Below are positions 1 to 10,805 of a DNA stretch of 64,000 nt, in pieces. The notes beneath the pieces were generated by a model, which ran no database searches, was not told the DNA's origin, and saw only the letters and a list, made by a program, of their open reading frames with translations. The DNA is taken from the NCBI GenBank assembly GCA_965200355.1, contig OZ241351.1, positions 806,001 to 870,000 on the forward strand. Reading direction: 5' to 3'. Numbering within the stretch: position 1 is the stretch's first letter; each line of letters opens with the position of its first letter. A program made the position numbers and the translations under genes. Origin of the DNA: Bin18 sp965200355. Lineage in GTDB: Bacteria; Desulfobacterota; Binatia; Bin18.

Positions 1-2
1 TC

Positions 3-1703
3 GCGGAGATCCGTATCTCAGAGCGCTATATCCAGGGCACGCTCAAAGAGCCCATTGAGGGACAGCCCAGCCAGTTTGTGACGGTCAGGGTGTCCTCCGA
101 CTTGGCCGAGCAACTGGCCACCCGTGAGGTCCGTTTTGCCGGGGAGATTGAGAGCACTTTTGTCAGAGACCTGCTGTCCTGGCTCCTGCCGGTCCTGTTA
201 TTCTTTGGGGTCTGGCTGATTCTGATGCGGCGGATGGCTAAACGTGGCGGCTTCGGGGGCGGCTTTCTGTCGCTCGGCAAGAGTAAAGCCAAGATATATA
301 TGGAGCAGGATGTCAAAATCCGCTTCACCGATGTGGCTGGAGTCGAGGAAGCCAAGACCGAACTCCAGGAGGTCATTGAGTTTCTCAAGACGCCAGAAAA
401 ATTCAGCCGGCTGGGAGGGAAAATCCCCAAAGGGCTTTTGCTGGTAGGGCCGCCGGGGACCGGGAAAACGCTTCTGGCCAAAGCGGTAGCGGGAGAAGCC
501 CAGGTACCGTTTTTCTCGATTAGCGGCTCCGAGTTTGTCGAAATGTTTGTCGGCGTTGGGGCGGCCCGTGTCCGAGACCTTTTTACCCAGGCCAAAGAAA
601 AAGCCCCCTGCATTATTTTCATGGATGAACTGGACGCCCTGGGCAAGGCGCGTGGCATGGGACCTGTCTCGCACGATGAGCGGGAACAGACCCTGAACCA
701 GCTCCTCGTGGAAATGGACGGATTTGATCAGCGGGCTGGGGTCATTCTGATGGCGGCCACCAACCGGCCTGAAATCCTGGACCAGGCCCTGCTCCGGGCC
801 GGACGCTTTGACCGCAACGTGGTGGTAGACCGTCCAGATAAAACCGGGCGGCTGGCTATTCTTCAGGTGCACGCCCGGGCTGTTCCTCTTGAGGCCGAAA
901 CTGACCTGGAAGTGATTGCTGCCATGACCCCCGGCTTCGCCGGTGCGGACTTGGCCAATATCGTGAACGAGTCAGCGTTGCTGGCGGTCCGGCGTGGCAA
1001 AGATAGCGTGGGCCTGCCCGAACTCCAGGAAGCGGTTGAGCGGGTGATTGCCGGGCTGGAAAAGAAAAATCGGGTCCTCGGCCACAAAGAGAAAGCGCGC
1101 GTCGCCCACCACGAGATTGGTCATGCGCTGGCGGGCATGTCGTTACCGGGGTCGGATGCGGTGCAAAAAATCTCGATTATTCCGCGCGGCGTGGCGGCTT
1201 TGGGCTATACCCTCCAACTGCCGAGCGAAGAGCGGTTTCTGATGACCAAATCCGAGTTGGAAAATAAAATTGCGGTGCTCCTCGGCGGTCGGGTGGCTGA
1301 AGAGCTGATCTACCAGGAGATTTCGACCGGAGCCCGGGACGACCTGCTCAAGGCCACCGAGACAGCCAAGAGCATGGTCAAAGCCTACGGCATGAGCGCG
1401 ACGCTCGGTCAACAAAGCTTTGACCAGGAGCGCCCGCCCATATTTCTGCAAAACGGCCAACCGCACGGGCCGGGGGACTACAGCGAGGAGACCGCGCGGG
1501 AGATTGATAACGAGGTCCACCGTATTATTGAGGACCAACACGCGCGTATCACCACGATATTAAAGGCCAAGCTCCCCATTCTACGTCAGGCCGCCCAGGT
1601 CTTGTTGGAGAAAGAGACGATTTCCGGGGACGAGTTGGAACGCCTGGCCGCTCAATTCGAGCGGCCGGCCAGTGTCGCGCCGGCGGCAGTCGAGGTAGAC
1701 TGA
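3..1703 (+). CDS. ftsH: ATP-dependent zinc metalloprotease FtsH (5' end outside window)
   Basis: Membrane-anchored AAA+ protease that unfolds and degrades membrane and short-lived cytosolic proteins. The reading frame is open from the window edge, so the first transmembrane segment and part of the periplasmic domain are missing; about 566 residues remain. In order one sees the end of the periplasmic domain, one transmembrane segment (near 180-230), a Gly-rich linker, the AAA domain with Walker A GPPGTGKT, Walker B IIFMDELDALG and the arginine-finger region ATNRPEILDQALLRAGRFDR, then the peptidase domain with the zinc motif HEIGH (usual form HEAGH) and the third-ligand region GARDDLLKAT. Family membership is certain. 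The C-terminal tail is short and intact, ending in TGA at 1701-1703. Confidence 0.97.
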   Translation, partial: AEIRISERYIQGTLKEPIEGQPSQFVTVRVSSDLAEQLATREVRFAGEIESTFVRDLLSWLLPVLLFFGVWLILMRRMAKRGGFGGGFLSLGKSKAKIYMEQDVKIRFTDVAGVEEAKTELQEVIEFLKTPEKFSRLGGKIPKGLLLVGPPGTGKTLLAKAVAGEAQVPFFSISGSEFVEMFVGVGAARVRDLFTQAKEKAPCIIFMDELDALGKARGMGPVSHDEREQTLNQLLVEMDGFDQRAGVILMAATNRPEILDQALLRAGRFDRNVVVDRPDKTGRLAILQVHARAVPLEAETDLEVIAAMTPGFAGADLANIVNESALLAVRRGKDSVGLPELQEAVERVIAGLEKKNRVLGHKEKARVAHHEIGHALAGMSLPGSDAVQKISIIPRGVAALGYTLQLPSEERFLMTKSELENKIAVLLGGRVAEELIYQEISTGARDDLLKATETAKSMVKAYGMSATLGQQSFDQERPPIFLQNGQPHGPGDYSEETAREIDNEVHRIIEDQHARITTILKAKLPILRQAAQVLLEKETISGDELERLAAQFERPASVAPAAVEVD

Positions 1704-1804
1704 GCCTTGCCGCCGGAAGACGCCCCTCTTGCCAGCCGCGGGGAAGGGCAGTATCTGTCCTGCTGGGTGTGCAACCCACTGGAGGAGCCAAAAAGGAGGG
1801 TGTC

Positions 1805-2980
1805 GTGAGTAAAGAAGCGTTTACCGTCTCTGTCTCAGATGAAGTATTGACCGACCTGCGGGAGCGGCTGGCAAAGGCGCGCTGGCCAGGCGAGTTTGCC
1901 AACGAGCAGTGGGCCTATGGGACGAACCAAACCTATCTTCAGGAACTGGTCGAATACTGGCGCACCGAATACGACTGGCGTGCGGTTGAACGGGAGATGA
2001 ACGCCTTCTCCCACTATAAGACGACCATTGAGGGAGTGCCGATTCATTTCATCCACGAGCGGGGCAAGGGCCCGAATCCGACACCGCTGATCCTGAGCCA
2101 CGGCTGGCCGTGGACCTTCTGGGATTTTCACAAAGTCATTCGCCCGCTGGCTGACCCGGCCGCATTTGGTGGGGACCCGGCCGATGCGTTTGACGTGGTG
2201 GTGCCCTCCCTGCCGGGGTATGGCTTTTCCACCCCGCTGACCACCCCCGGCATCAATTTCTGGCGAACGGCCGACCTCTGGCGCGGGCTCATGCAAGATG
2301 TCCTGGGCTATGAAAAATTCGCCGCCCAGGGCGGAGACTGGGGCGCGCTCATTACCGCCCAGCTCGGGCATAAATACGCCGAACACCTGCTCGGCTGTCA
2401 CGTCAACCTCATGGTGCCGCTGGATATTTTTGTTGGCCCAATGCCCGAGGCGTCCGAGTATGGTCCAGGAGAGGAAGGCTGGTACGAAAAGAACCTGCAC
2501 TTTTTCAGTGCTGAGAGTGGTTATTCCGCCTTGCAGACCACCAAGCCGCAGACCTTGGCGTTTGCGCTCAACGACTCGCCGGTCGGGCTGTGCGCCTGGC
2601 TCCTGGAAAAGCGCCGCACCTGGAGCGACTGCAACGGAGATGTTGAAAAACGTTTCAGCAAAGATGACCTATGCACCACGATGACGCTCTACTGGGTCAC
2701 TCAGAGCTTTGGCACCTCCGCCCGCTATTATTATGAAGCCACCCATAACCCCTGGAAGCCGGTGCATGAGCAGACGCCGGTGGTGCAGGCCCCGACCGGC
2801 GTTGCGGTTTTCTCGGAAGAAGTGATCCTCATGCCGCGCCAGTGGGCCGAGGGCTATTATAATCTCCAACGCTGGACATCCATGCCCGCGGGCGGGCATT
2901 TCGCGCCAATGGAAGAACCCGAACTCCTGGTCAAGGATGTCCGCGCCTTTTTCCGGTCACTCAGGACAGCAACGGCATAG
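1805..2980 (+). CDS. Epoxide hydrolase (alpha/beta hydrolase, EHN domain)
   Basis: Predicted to open epoxides to diols by the two-step aspartate-ester mechanism. 391 residues from a GTG start preceded by a strong AAAAGGAGGG; an upstream in-frame start at 1769 lacks such a site. The N-terminal 110 residues match the epoxide hydrolase N-terminal domain (ARWPGEF, LVEYWRTEYDWR). The oxyanion motif HGWP lies at 99-102, the nucleophile Asp178 in GGDWG, and the likely catalytic His365 in AGGHFAPME. The sequence resembles the microsomal/EphA-like group common in environmental and actinobacterial genomes. It is followed after 24 nt by the CoxG-like gene, which suggests one transcript. Substrate unknown. 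Confidence 0.9.
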   Translation: MSKEAFTVSVSDEVLTDLRERLAKARWPGEFANEQWAYGTNQTYLQELVEYWRTEYDWRAVEREMNAFSHYKTTIEGVPIHFIHERGKGPNPTPLILSHGWPWTFWDFHKVIRPLADPAAFGGDPADAFDVVVPSLPGYGFSTPLTTPGINFWRTADLWRGLMQDVLGYEKFAAQGGDWGALITAQLGHKYAEHLLGCHVNLMVPLDIFVGPMPEASEYGPGEEGWYEKNLHFFSAESGYSALQTTKPQTLAFALNDSPVGLCAWLLEKRRTWSDCNGDVEKRFSKDDLCTTMTLYWVTQSFGTSARYYYEATHNPWKPVHEQTPVVQAPTGVAVFSEEVILMPRQWAEGYYNLQRWTSMPAGGHFAPMEEPELLVKDVRAFFRSLRTATA

Positions 2981-3004
2981 AACCGCCGGCACAGGACCAC
3001 CCCT

Positions 3005-3526
3005 ATGAAACTCAACGGCACACGAACCATTCCCGCCTCCCAGCAGAAGGTCTGGCAATTTCTGATCGACCCGGACCAACTCGCCAAATGCATGCCCGGC
3101 TGTGAGAGTCTGACCGCAAGCGGTGAGCATGAATACCGGGGGGAGATCAAGGTGGGCGTGGCGGCGGTCAAAGGCGTCTACAACGGCACGGTCAAGATGG
3201 AGGATATCCAGCCGCCCTCCCATTACAAGCTCACCCTTGACGGGAAGGGCAAGCAGGGCTTTCTCAAGGGGGCCGGCACGGTTGATTTAGCCGAGCAAAA
3301 CGGTCAGACCCTCTTGACCTATCACGGCGATGTCCAGGTCGGCGGGCTGTTAGCCAGCGTTGGACAACGCTTGGTGGACGGTACGGCAAAGATGCTGATC
3401 GGGCAATTCTTCAGGGCCATGGAGGCTGAGATTCAAGCCGTGCCGGATGAAGAGGGCAAACCCGGGGGCCGGGGGAGCGTGGGCAAATGGCTGAGCCGCC
3501 TGGGTAAAAAAGGAAGCCCGGCATAA
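3005..3526 (+). CDS. CoxG-like SRPBCC family protein
   Basis: 173 residues of the carbon monoxide dehydrogenase subunit G (CoxG) type of START/SRPBCC fold. The N-terminus (KLNGTRTIPASQQKVWQFL) and CMPGCESL are the family hallmarks, followed by beta-strand segments and a C-terminal helix around GQFFRAMEAEI, then a basic tail. Known CoxG proteins help recruit or mature molybdenum hydroxylases at the membrane, but many homologues stand alone, as here: no coxSLM genes are nearby. It sits between an epoxide hydrolase and a nitrilase-family gene, 13 nt upstream of the latter, so the three are probably cotranscribed. Binding of a hydrophobic ligand is inferred from the fold only. Confidence 0.85.
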   Translation: MKLNGTRTIPASQQKVWQFLIDPDQLAKCMPGCESLTASGEHEYRGEIKVGVAAVKGVYNGTVKMEDIQPPSHYKLTLDGKGKQGFLKGAGTVDLAEQNGQTLLTYHGDVQVGGLLASVGQRLVDGTAKMLIGQFFRAMEAEIQAVPDEEGKPGGRGSVGKWLSRLGKKGSPA

Positions 3527-3539
3527 CCCCCGTGTCACT

Positions 3540-4397
3540 GTGAACACCTCCTTCACAATCGGCATTGCCCAGCTCAGCCCGCGCCTCGGAGATGTTGCCG
3601 CCAACCTGACCCGCTACGAACAGGCGATTGTCCGCGCCAAGGACGCCGGCGTTGATCTGCTTATTTTCCCCGAGTTAAGTCTGACCGGCTACCACCTGCG
3701 GGATATGGTGGCGACGGTCGCCCTGCGTCAGGACGCCCCGGAGTTTACCCGCCTGCGGGAGCTGAGCAAATCGGTCGCCTGTCTGGCCGGGCTGGTCGAA
3801 GAGAGCCCGGACTTTCGCTTCTATAACTCCGCCGTCTATCTCAGTGGGGGCACCGTCCGTCACATTCATCGCAAGGTCTATCTCCCGACCTACGGCATGT
3901 TTGACGAGCAGCGCTACTTCGCGCGCGGGGAGAGCGTGCGGGCCTTCGACACCCCGTATGGGCGGGCGGCCACCCTGGTGTGCGAAGACCTGTGGCATCC
4001 GTCTAGCGCGTATATTGCGGCCCTTGACCGGGCGCTGATGCTCATCTGTCCCTCATCCAGCCCGCTCCGGGGCATTGCCGACAAGAGCAAACAGGACGAG
4101 AACGCACGCTATTGGGAAGCGCTGAACCGCGTCTATGCCGAAACCTTCGGGGTGTTCGTGGTCTACGCCAACCGGGTCGGCTTTGAAGATGGGGTGGGGT
4201 TCTGGGGCGGTTCAGAGGTGATTGATCCTTTTGGGCAGTGCCTGGCCAAAGGCCGCTACTACGAGGAAGATTTTGTGACGGCGGACATCAGTCTCGATGT
4301 CGTCCGCCGTAAACGCCTGGCAGCCCCGCTGTTGCGGGACGAGGACATCGACCTGACAATAAACGAATTACTGCGGATACGTGGACGGAGACAGTAA
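3540..4397 (+). CDS. Carbon-nitrogen hydrolase (nitrilase superfamily)
   Basis: 285-residue stand-alone nitrilase-fold amidase. The Glu-Lys-Cys triad is visible: Glu45 in FPELSLTGY, Lys112 in HRKVYLPTYG and Cys148 in LVCEDLWHPS. The last motif and MFDEQRYFARG resemble the glutaminase domain of NAD synthetases and its free-standing relatives, so the likely reaction is amide hydrolysis; no synthetase domain follows. The start is GTG at 3540, 13 nt after the CoxG-like stop; no strong ribosome binding site is visible. The exact substrate cannot be read from sequence. Confidence 0.88.
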   Translation: MNTSFTIGIAQLSPRLGDVAANLTRYEQAIVRAKDAGVDLLIFPELSLTGYHLRDMVATVALRQDAPEFTRLRELSKSVACLAGLVEESPDFRFYNSAVYLSGGTVRHIHRKVYLPTYGMFDEQRYFARGESVRAFDTPYGRAATLVCEDLWHPSSAYIAALDRALMLICPSSSPLRGIADKSKQDENARYWEALNRVYAETFGVFVVYANRVGFEDGVGFWGGSEVIDPFGQCLAKGRYYEEDFVTADISLDVVRRKRLAAPLLRDEDIDLTINELLRIRGRRQ

Positions 4398-4531
4398 ATA
4401 CGCAACCGGGGACCGAGCATGGCCTACGCGGACGAAAAAGACGAAGGCCGCTGGTCCGATCCTTTCCGCGGGTGGGGATTCCATTGGGCCGGTATCTCTG
4501 GCCCCGCTACCTGTGGGAGAGGGTGAGGGGC

Positions 4532-7237
4532 ATGAGCACTGGCGCAAAAGAAAAGCGGTTTCTTGACGCCCTGGAGTCCCTGTTCACGGGTGCGGAGGTT
4601 GAGGGCGACTCGGGCTTTATCAACCTGATGCGCATGAAGCGCGGCTACTTCAAATCCATCCGTCCGCAACTCATGGCCACCATTGACAAACGCGCGGCAA
4701 AAGACACTGCCTTCCGCGAAGAACTGTTCGACAAGCTGCATACCTTCTTCTCGCGCTATTTTTGCGAAAGCGGCTCCATCTATTTCCGCCACCTGCCGGC
4801 CTTTTCAAAGACCTACGAACGGGTCTATGCCGCCGGCGAGGATGTCGCCTTAGCGTGGAAAACCCGGATGCTCTACTATGTCAAGTCTGACGTTCTGGTG
4901 CGCTCCATGCCGGTGAAGCTGGAAGACCAGGATAACCCGGAGCGGACCAGGCTGTTCTCCTTCGACGCCTGCGCGGTCGAGCACCAAAAGAACAACGAAC
5001 GCCGCGAGTTCATATTCGAGTTCGCCAAAGGAGAAAGAACCGCAGAAGGGCCGGTGGTGCATCTGCGGGTCGCTTACTCCCAGAAGGGCCGGAAGACCAA
5101 TCTTGAGAGCGTTATCAAGCAGGCAAAAAACACGCTCGGTGCCAGGGTCAACCTGACTGAAGACGACTTGCTGAGCGCTTTTCGCGTTTTCAGGCGACAG
5201 ACCGAGGCGGACTATTTTATCAACAAAGACGCGCGCGGCTTCCTGCGCGAGCAATTCGACCTGTGGCTGTATCAGTACATATTTCAGGAGGAGAGCGTTT
5301 TTGAGCAGCAACGCCTCAACCAGCTACAGGCGCTCCAGCATACCGCCTACGACATCATTGACTTCATCGCCCAGTTTGAAGACGAACTCTGCCGGGTGTG
5401 GGAAAAGCCGAAGTTCGTCCGCAATGTGAACTATGTGGTGACGCTGGACAGGCTGACGGATGCTGTGCTGAACAAAATTGCACAACACCCAGGCGCGAAG
5501 GCGCAGGTCAAGGAATGGCGCGCTCTGGGCATGGTGGATGACTCGTTTTCAATGTCGGCAATTTGTAACGGACAGAAAAGTATTGACGACACGAATGGGG
5601 CAGTCGGCAAGTACAAGTTTCTGCCCGTGGACACGCAACACTTCAAGGATGTGGAGTTGGATATTTTGGGCGGCTTGGGGAACCTGGACGAAGCGCTGGA
5701 CGGCGAGTTGGTCCACAGCGAGAACTGGCAGGCGTTGAACACCCTGCAAAGGCGGTACGGGGAGCGGGTGAAGTGCATTTATATTGACCCGCCGTATAAC
5801 ACTGATGCTTCGGCAATCGTCTACAAGAACGATTACAAGGACTCGTCTTGGCTGACACTGATGGAGAACCGTTTGTCCCTTTCTGCGCCCTTGCTGTCAA
5901 AGGCGGGGGTTCTGTGCTGTGCAATTGACGACGAAGAAGTGTCGCCGTTACGGCTGGTCATGCAGGATACGTTCAAAAATGAGTTGGGTGTCGTCTCTGT
6001 ACGGTCCAACCCTGCTGGACGTAAATCGAGAGGGCAATTCTCGCCGGCTCACGAATACGCACTCTTTTTCGGCAACGATGGCTGTTCCTGGAATCCTGGA
6101 TAAAACGGAGAGCGAACTGGCACGATATCCACTGGTTGATGAAGAGGGTAAATACGCATGGAACAATCTGATCCGACATGGATCAAATGACAGGCGTCAA
6201 GACCGTCCCAAGATGTTCTACCCGATTTATGTCGGAGAGAACGACACGATTCGTATTCCTGCAATGGAATGGGATGCAAGTAAACGAGGATATAAAGTCT
6301 CGGAGGAAGCGAGAGTGGACGAGATGCCGTCTGGCCGGTCAGAATACAAGACGGGAAGAGAGTCGAGAAAAACTGGCGCCGTGGCTGGAAGCTCGTAAAG
6401 AGTAATCCATCAGAATACAGGATTCGCCGGGACGAGAAGGGCAACGACATCAACAACGGAATAAGCATAGATTTCAAGATACGCATAGATATGAATTCGA
6501 TGCCTAAGACATGGTGGGATGACAAGAGATACGCCTCAGCGAATCTTGGTGCGAAGACGCTGAAGAATTTCTTCGGTGAGAAAGACTTCGATTTTGCCAA
6601 AGCGGTTGGTCTGGTTGAGGACTGTTTGCGGGCATCTTCGTGCGATTCGCATTCCGTTGTTCTCGACTATTTCGCCGGTTCCGGCACGACCGCCCACGCG
6701 GTCATCAATCTGAACCACGAAGACGAGGGCCGCAGAAAATATCTGCTCATTGAGATGGGGAATTATTTCCATACTGTTTTACTCCCGCGCATCAAGAAGG
6801 TTGTGTATTCCAAAGACTGGAAAGACGGCAAGCCGGTCTCGCGTAAAGGCGTCAGCCATTTCCTCAAATACTACACACTGGAACAATACGAAGAGACTCT
6901 GAGAAACTCCCGGTATGAGGACGGCGAACAACTGACCCTCGACAGTGCGAAATCCCCGTTCGAGCAATACGTCTTCTTCGGAGACGACAAGCTCGCTCAT
7001 GCGGTCAGGCCGCAAAAGAACGGGAAGCTGAAAATCAACCTTCACAATCTCTACCCGGACATCGACATTGCCGAATCCCTCGCCAATGTCCTCGGGAAAC
7101 ATATCCGCAAACGCACGGCAGACAGCGTGACCTTTGAAGACGGAAGCACCGAGAAAACCGCCCCCGCAACTATGACCGAAGAAGAAAAGCTGTGGTTTGT
7201 TTCGCTGATGAAGCCGTACTTGTGGTGGGGGGAGTGA
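4532..7237 (+). pseudogene. Type III restriction-modification methyltransferase (Mod), frameshifted twice
   Basis: Adenine-specific DNA methyltransferase subunit of a type III system, about 901 residues if both indels are repaired. ATG 4532 is preceded by GAGGGTGAGGGG. A helical N-terminal region of about 400 residues precedes motif IV DPPYNT (419-424); motif I FAGSGTT comes late (near 714), the beta-class order. The frame breaks near 6080 (one extra base, stop at 6101-6103). Coding continues one frame over (VPGILDKTESELARY) until about 6323, where one missing base returns it to the original frame (DAVWPVRIQDGKRVEKNWRR). The two indels cancel. Either the gene is inactive or these are sequence errors. 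Base composition is less GC-rich than its neighbours, consistent with transfer. Confidence 0.88.
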
Positions 7238-7299
7238 GGGGGTGGATCAGACAGGTGAGAAACCGCTGACCGAAGCAGTCGGGAGCAAAATAGCCGAGA

Positions 7300-7743
7300 A
7301 TGGGACGCAAAATGGACGCGAAAGAAATTGTCGTCAAGCATCTGGAGATGATTCAAGGAATTGTCAATCGCCTGGGGCATGACTCTTTCCTGGTCAAAGG
7401 TTGGAGCACGACCATATTGGCAGCCGGAGTCATTTTCATTGCGAGAAGCGGAACCCAGGACGAATGGGTGACGCTCTCCTTCCTTATTCTTGTCATCGGC
7501 TTCTGGACTGTGGATGGCTATTTTCTGTGGCAAGAGCGGCTATTTCAGAAAGTGTATGATGAGGTCAGGCAGCAGGAAACCACCGACTTTGCCATGAATG
7601 TCGCCAAGCATAGGAGCAAGCCACAGTGCACTTGGATAGCCTCCATGTTTTCTGTAACGCTGAGCCTGTTCTATGGAATCCAGGTTTTGTTCCTCTTGGG
7701 GGTCTTTACTATTCTCAAACGTGCAACTGAAACGTGCAACTGA
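7300..7743 (+). CDS. Small membrane protein between mod and res, unknown function
   Basis: 147 residues (or 143 from ATG 7312). An N-terminal helix (KHLEMIQGIVNRLGHDSF) leads to a KGWSTTILAAGV segment. Two further hydrophobic stretches follow: TLSFLILVIGFWTVDGYFL and, near the C-terminus, SVTLSLFYGIQVLFLLGVF. The FW-x-D-YFL-x-QERLFQKVYD pattern after the second segment recalls a widespread small membrane family that I remember from restriction and defence loci; that recollection is not checked. It lies 62 nt after mod and its stop is 6 nt before res, so it belongs to the same operon. Unlike mod and res it is intact. Confidence 0.7.
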   Translation: MGRKMDAKEIVVKHLEMIQGIVNRLGHDSFLVKGWSTTILAAGVIFIARSGTQDEWVTLSFLILVIGFWTVDGYFLWQERLFQKVYDEVRQQETTDFAMNVAKHRSKPQCTWIASMFSVTLSLFYGIQVLFLLGVFTILKRATETCN

Positions 7744-7749
7744 ACAGAG

Positions 7750-10717
7750 ATGCTCCAGAATAAGCAGACCTCCCTTCTCGAAACCATTGCCCAAGCCCTG
7801 AACTACGGCGACCTGCCCGAAACGTGGCGCGTACCCGAGATTGAGCGCTTCTCGTCCGAGAAAACACTGTACGACTATCAGGCAGACGCGCTGCGAAACG
7901 CGGCCCGCGCTCTGTACCTGTACTACGGGAAAGACGAGCACGCCTATCAGGCGGCGGAACCATCCGACACCGATATGCGGCGCAAGCTGAGCCTGGCCAC
8001 ACGATACAACTCGGCCCTCAGCCCGCTCTCCGTACAGCAGTACGAGAACAACGCGGACAGGCGGAATCAGCGACAGAATCCCGTCTTCCGCATTCTGTCG
8101 GAGTTCGTGCCCCCGCAGGGAGAAGAAATCCCGTACCGACATCTCATCAACCGGATGTGCTTCTGGATGGCGACCGGGAGCGGCAAAACGCTGGTGATGG
8201 TCAAACTGCTCGAATACCTGCACCGCTTGCAGGAGCGGGGTGAGATTCCGCCTCGTAACCTCCTCGTTCTGGCTCCGAGCGATCATCTCATCGGACAGAT
8301 TCAACGCACCGTTCAGGAATTCAACCAAACCGGACTGAACGTTGACCTTGTGCCGCTGCGGGAAAGCGGGAGAACGCTTCAGACGCGGCTCGGGGACTCC
8401 CTGACGGTCTATTATCACCGTAGCGACAATGTATCTGATGTGCAGAAAGAGGCATTGATTGATTACCGGCGCTACGAGAACGGGGGTAAATGGTATGTCC
8501 TGCTGGACGAGGCGCATAAGGCGGGAAAGAGGACTCGAAGCGGCAGGCGTATTATGCCGTTCTGGCGCGCGAGGGGTTTCTGTTCAATTTCTCGGCAACG
8601 TTTACCGACCCACAGGACATCATCACCACGGTCAAGAAGTACAATCTCCAGGAGTTTATTCAAAACGGACACGGGAAAAACATTTATCTAAACGAAAAAG
8701 AGTATACCGCCTTCAAAAACAGACGAGACGAAATCAGCCATGCCGAAAGACAGAAAATTGTCCTGAAGTCGCTCATCACCCTGGCCTATGTTTCGCGTCG
8801 GGTGACGGAACTCCGCCAAGAGACAGGCTTGGAGAGGCTGTACCACCTGCCCCTCATGCTGACCCTGGTCAACTCGGTCAATACGGATACGGAAAACGAA
8901 AAAAACGATATGTGGGCCTTCTTCCAGACCTTGCGCACAATCGCTACCGGAGAGCTCGACGAGGCTCTTTTCCAAACATCAAAGGACGACTTGGTAAAAG
9001 AGTGGACAGACCCGAGGCTGCTCTTTGGCAGGGATGGTGGGGGCATTCTGGGGATTGATCCAACGGACGTGACGCACATGACCGTCGCCGCCCTGCGCGC
9101 GGAAGTCTTTCTGAGTCGTGGGAAAAGCGCTTTGCGGCTCATTCGCAGTCAGGACAATAAGGAACTCGCGTTTCAGATGAAAAACGCGGATGCCCCGTTT
9201 GCGTTGATTCGTATCGGCGATACATCCAAGTGGCGCAATACCCTGCTGGTCGGCTTTGAGGAGACTAGCGCTCTCCAGGAAACATCCTTTTTCGACAGGC
9301 TGGAACACAGCCGGATTACTATTCTGATGGGTTCCCGCTCGTTCTTTGAAAGCTGGGATTCCAACCGGCCCAACGTTATCAATTTTATCAATATCGGTGG
9401 ATTGGACGCCAAGAAATTTGTCGTTCAGTCGGTCGGGCGCGGAGTGTGCCTCGAAACCCTGCCAAACCAACGCCGGCGTTATGCACGTCTGCCGGACAGT
9501 GGAGAAAGAACCGCACTCCAACCGTTCCACGACAGGGTGCAGCCCCTGGAAACCTTGTTCCTGTTCGCCACCAACCGGGGTGCGGTCAAGTCCGTTCTGG
9601 AAGGACTGCAAGCGGAGCAGGCCGACACTTTTGAGAAAGTTGAGGGGTTTGAGAAATCGCCGCGCCCGAAGATCCACGGCCAGGACATGCCCCTCCTCGT
9701 CCCCGAGTACCGGGAGGAGACAGGCGGAAGCGGCGCTCCGGTACAATTCGCTCTGAGCAGCGACACCCTGGACAGGTTTCAAACTTGGCTGCACCACACA
9801 TCCGACTCGGTGCTTGCTGTTCGGGACAATTTTTCGAGTCGGGAAATACACGGGTTGCGCAAAGCGGCTGAGAACAGGAACGTTCAGATAGCGAGCGACA
9901 AACACTATGCAAGCCTGCCGTTCCTTCAAAGCCGGCTGAGGTCCCATATTTCAAGAACCGTGAAGACGGCCAAGGCCGTAAGAGAGCTGGACGAGGGTGC
10001 AGACATTGTGCACTTCCGCCAGATTCGCGCCCAACTGAATCAGGGTGAAATGGAATATCTGCGCGAGAAAATTAAAGCCGTGTCAACCGGCGATATATCC
10101 GAAGAAGAAAGAGGCGTGTGGCCGCCCAATTCGCTCAGGGAAAAATCAGCAACGCGGAATTCGACAGACAGTTTCGCGGCAAATCCGAGGAGACATTCAA
10201 GACGTTGAAGATCCAGAATATCCCCAAGCACTACTATACTCCGGTTGTTGTTGCAGAGGGTGGAAAAGCCGACTTTATCAAACACGTCATACGGGAAGAG
10301 AGCGAATGGCAATTCCTCAACAACCTAGAACGCTGGTTAGAGACCAACACACCAGAATGGGACGCCTGGATGTTCAGCAAAATCGATGAGTCCGTGGATA
10401 AAATTCACATCTCCTACTACGACTCTGACAAGAACGACCAGCGCCGCTTCTTGCCCGATTTCGTCTTCTGGATGTGTCGGGGCGACGAATATCAGGTCCT
10501 ATTCGTTGACCCCAAAGGAACGGCCCATGCCTCCGCCTACCGCAAAATAGATGGATATAAAAACCTGTTCGAAGAGAACGGGAGACGCAAAAGGCTCATC
10601 TACCGCGCGTCGCACGTCAGCGTCGGGCTTTTGATGTTCAACACCGACCAGGCCGCGCCGGCAGAATACCGGCGTTTTTGGTCGGGCGACCCCGCTGATA
10701 TTTTCATTCATCCCTGA
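7750..10717 (+). pseudogene. Type III restriction endonuclease subunit (Res), frameshifted twice
   Basis: SF2 helicase-nuclease that translocates on DNA and cleaves with Mod. Reading across two one-base deletions gives about 989 residues. Segment 1 holds Walker A ATGSGKT (141-147) and DEAH (253-256). Near 8526-8530 the frame slips and continues as EDSKRQAYYAVLAREGFLFN with motif SATFTDP. Near 10110-10116 it slips again into VAAQFAQGKISN. The C-terminus carries a PD-(D/E)xK-like nuclease site (PDF at 10454, DPK at 10508). Helicase motif VI reads QSVGRGVC, with Cys where the family normally has Arg; a C-to-T change at 9447 would explain it. Likely inactive as written. Confidence 0.88.
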
Positions 10718-10805
10718 ACCTGCGCGGTGCCGGCTTGGTTGACGCTGTGCGACCGCGCAAGATAGGCTGCTGCGCACCGCTTTGAGCCAGGGAGGGGGTG
10801 CGTCT

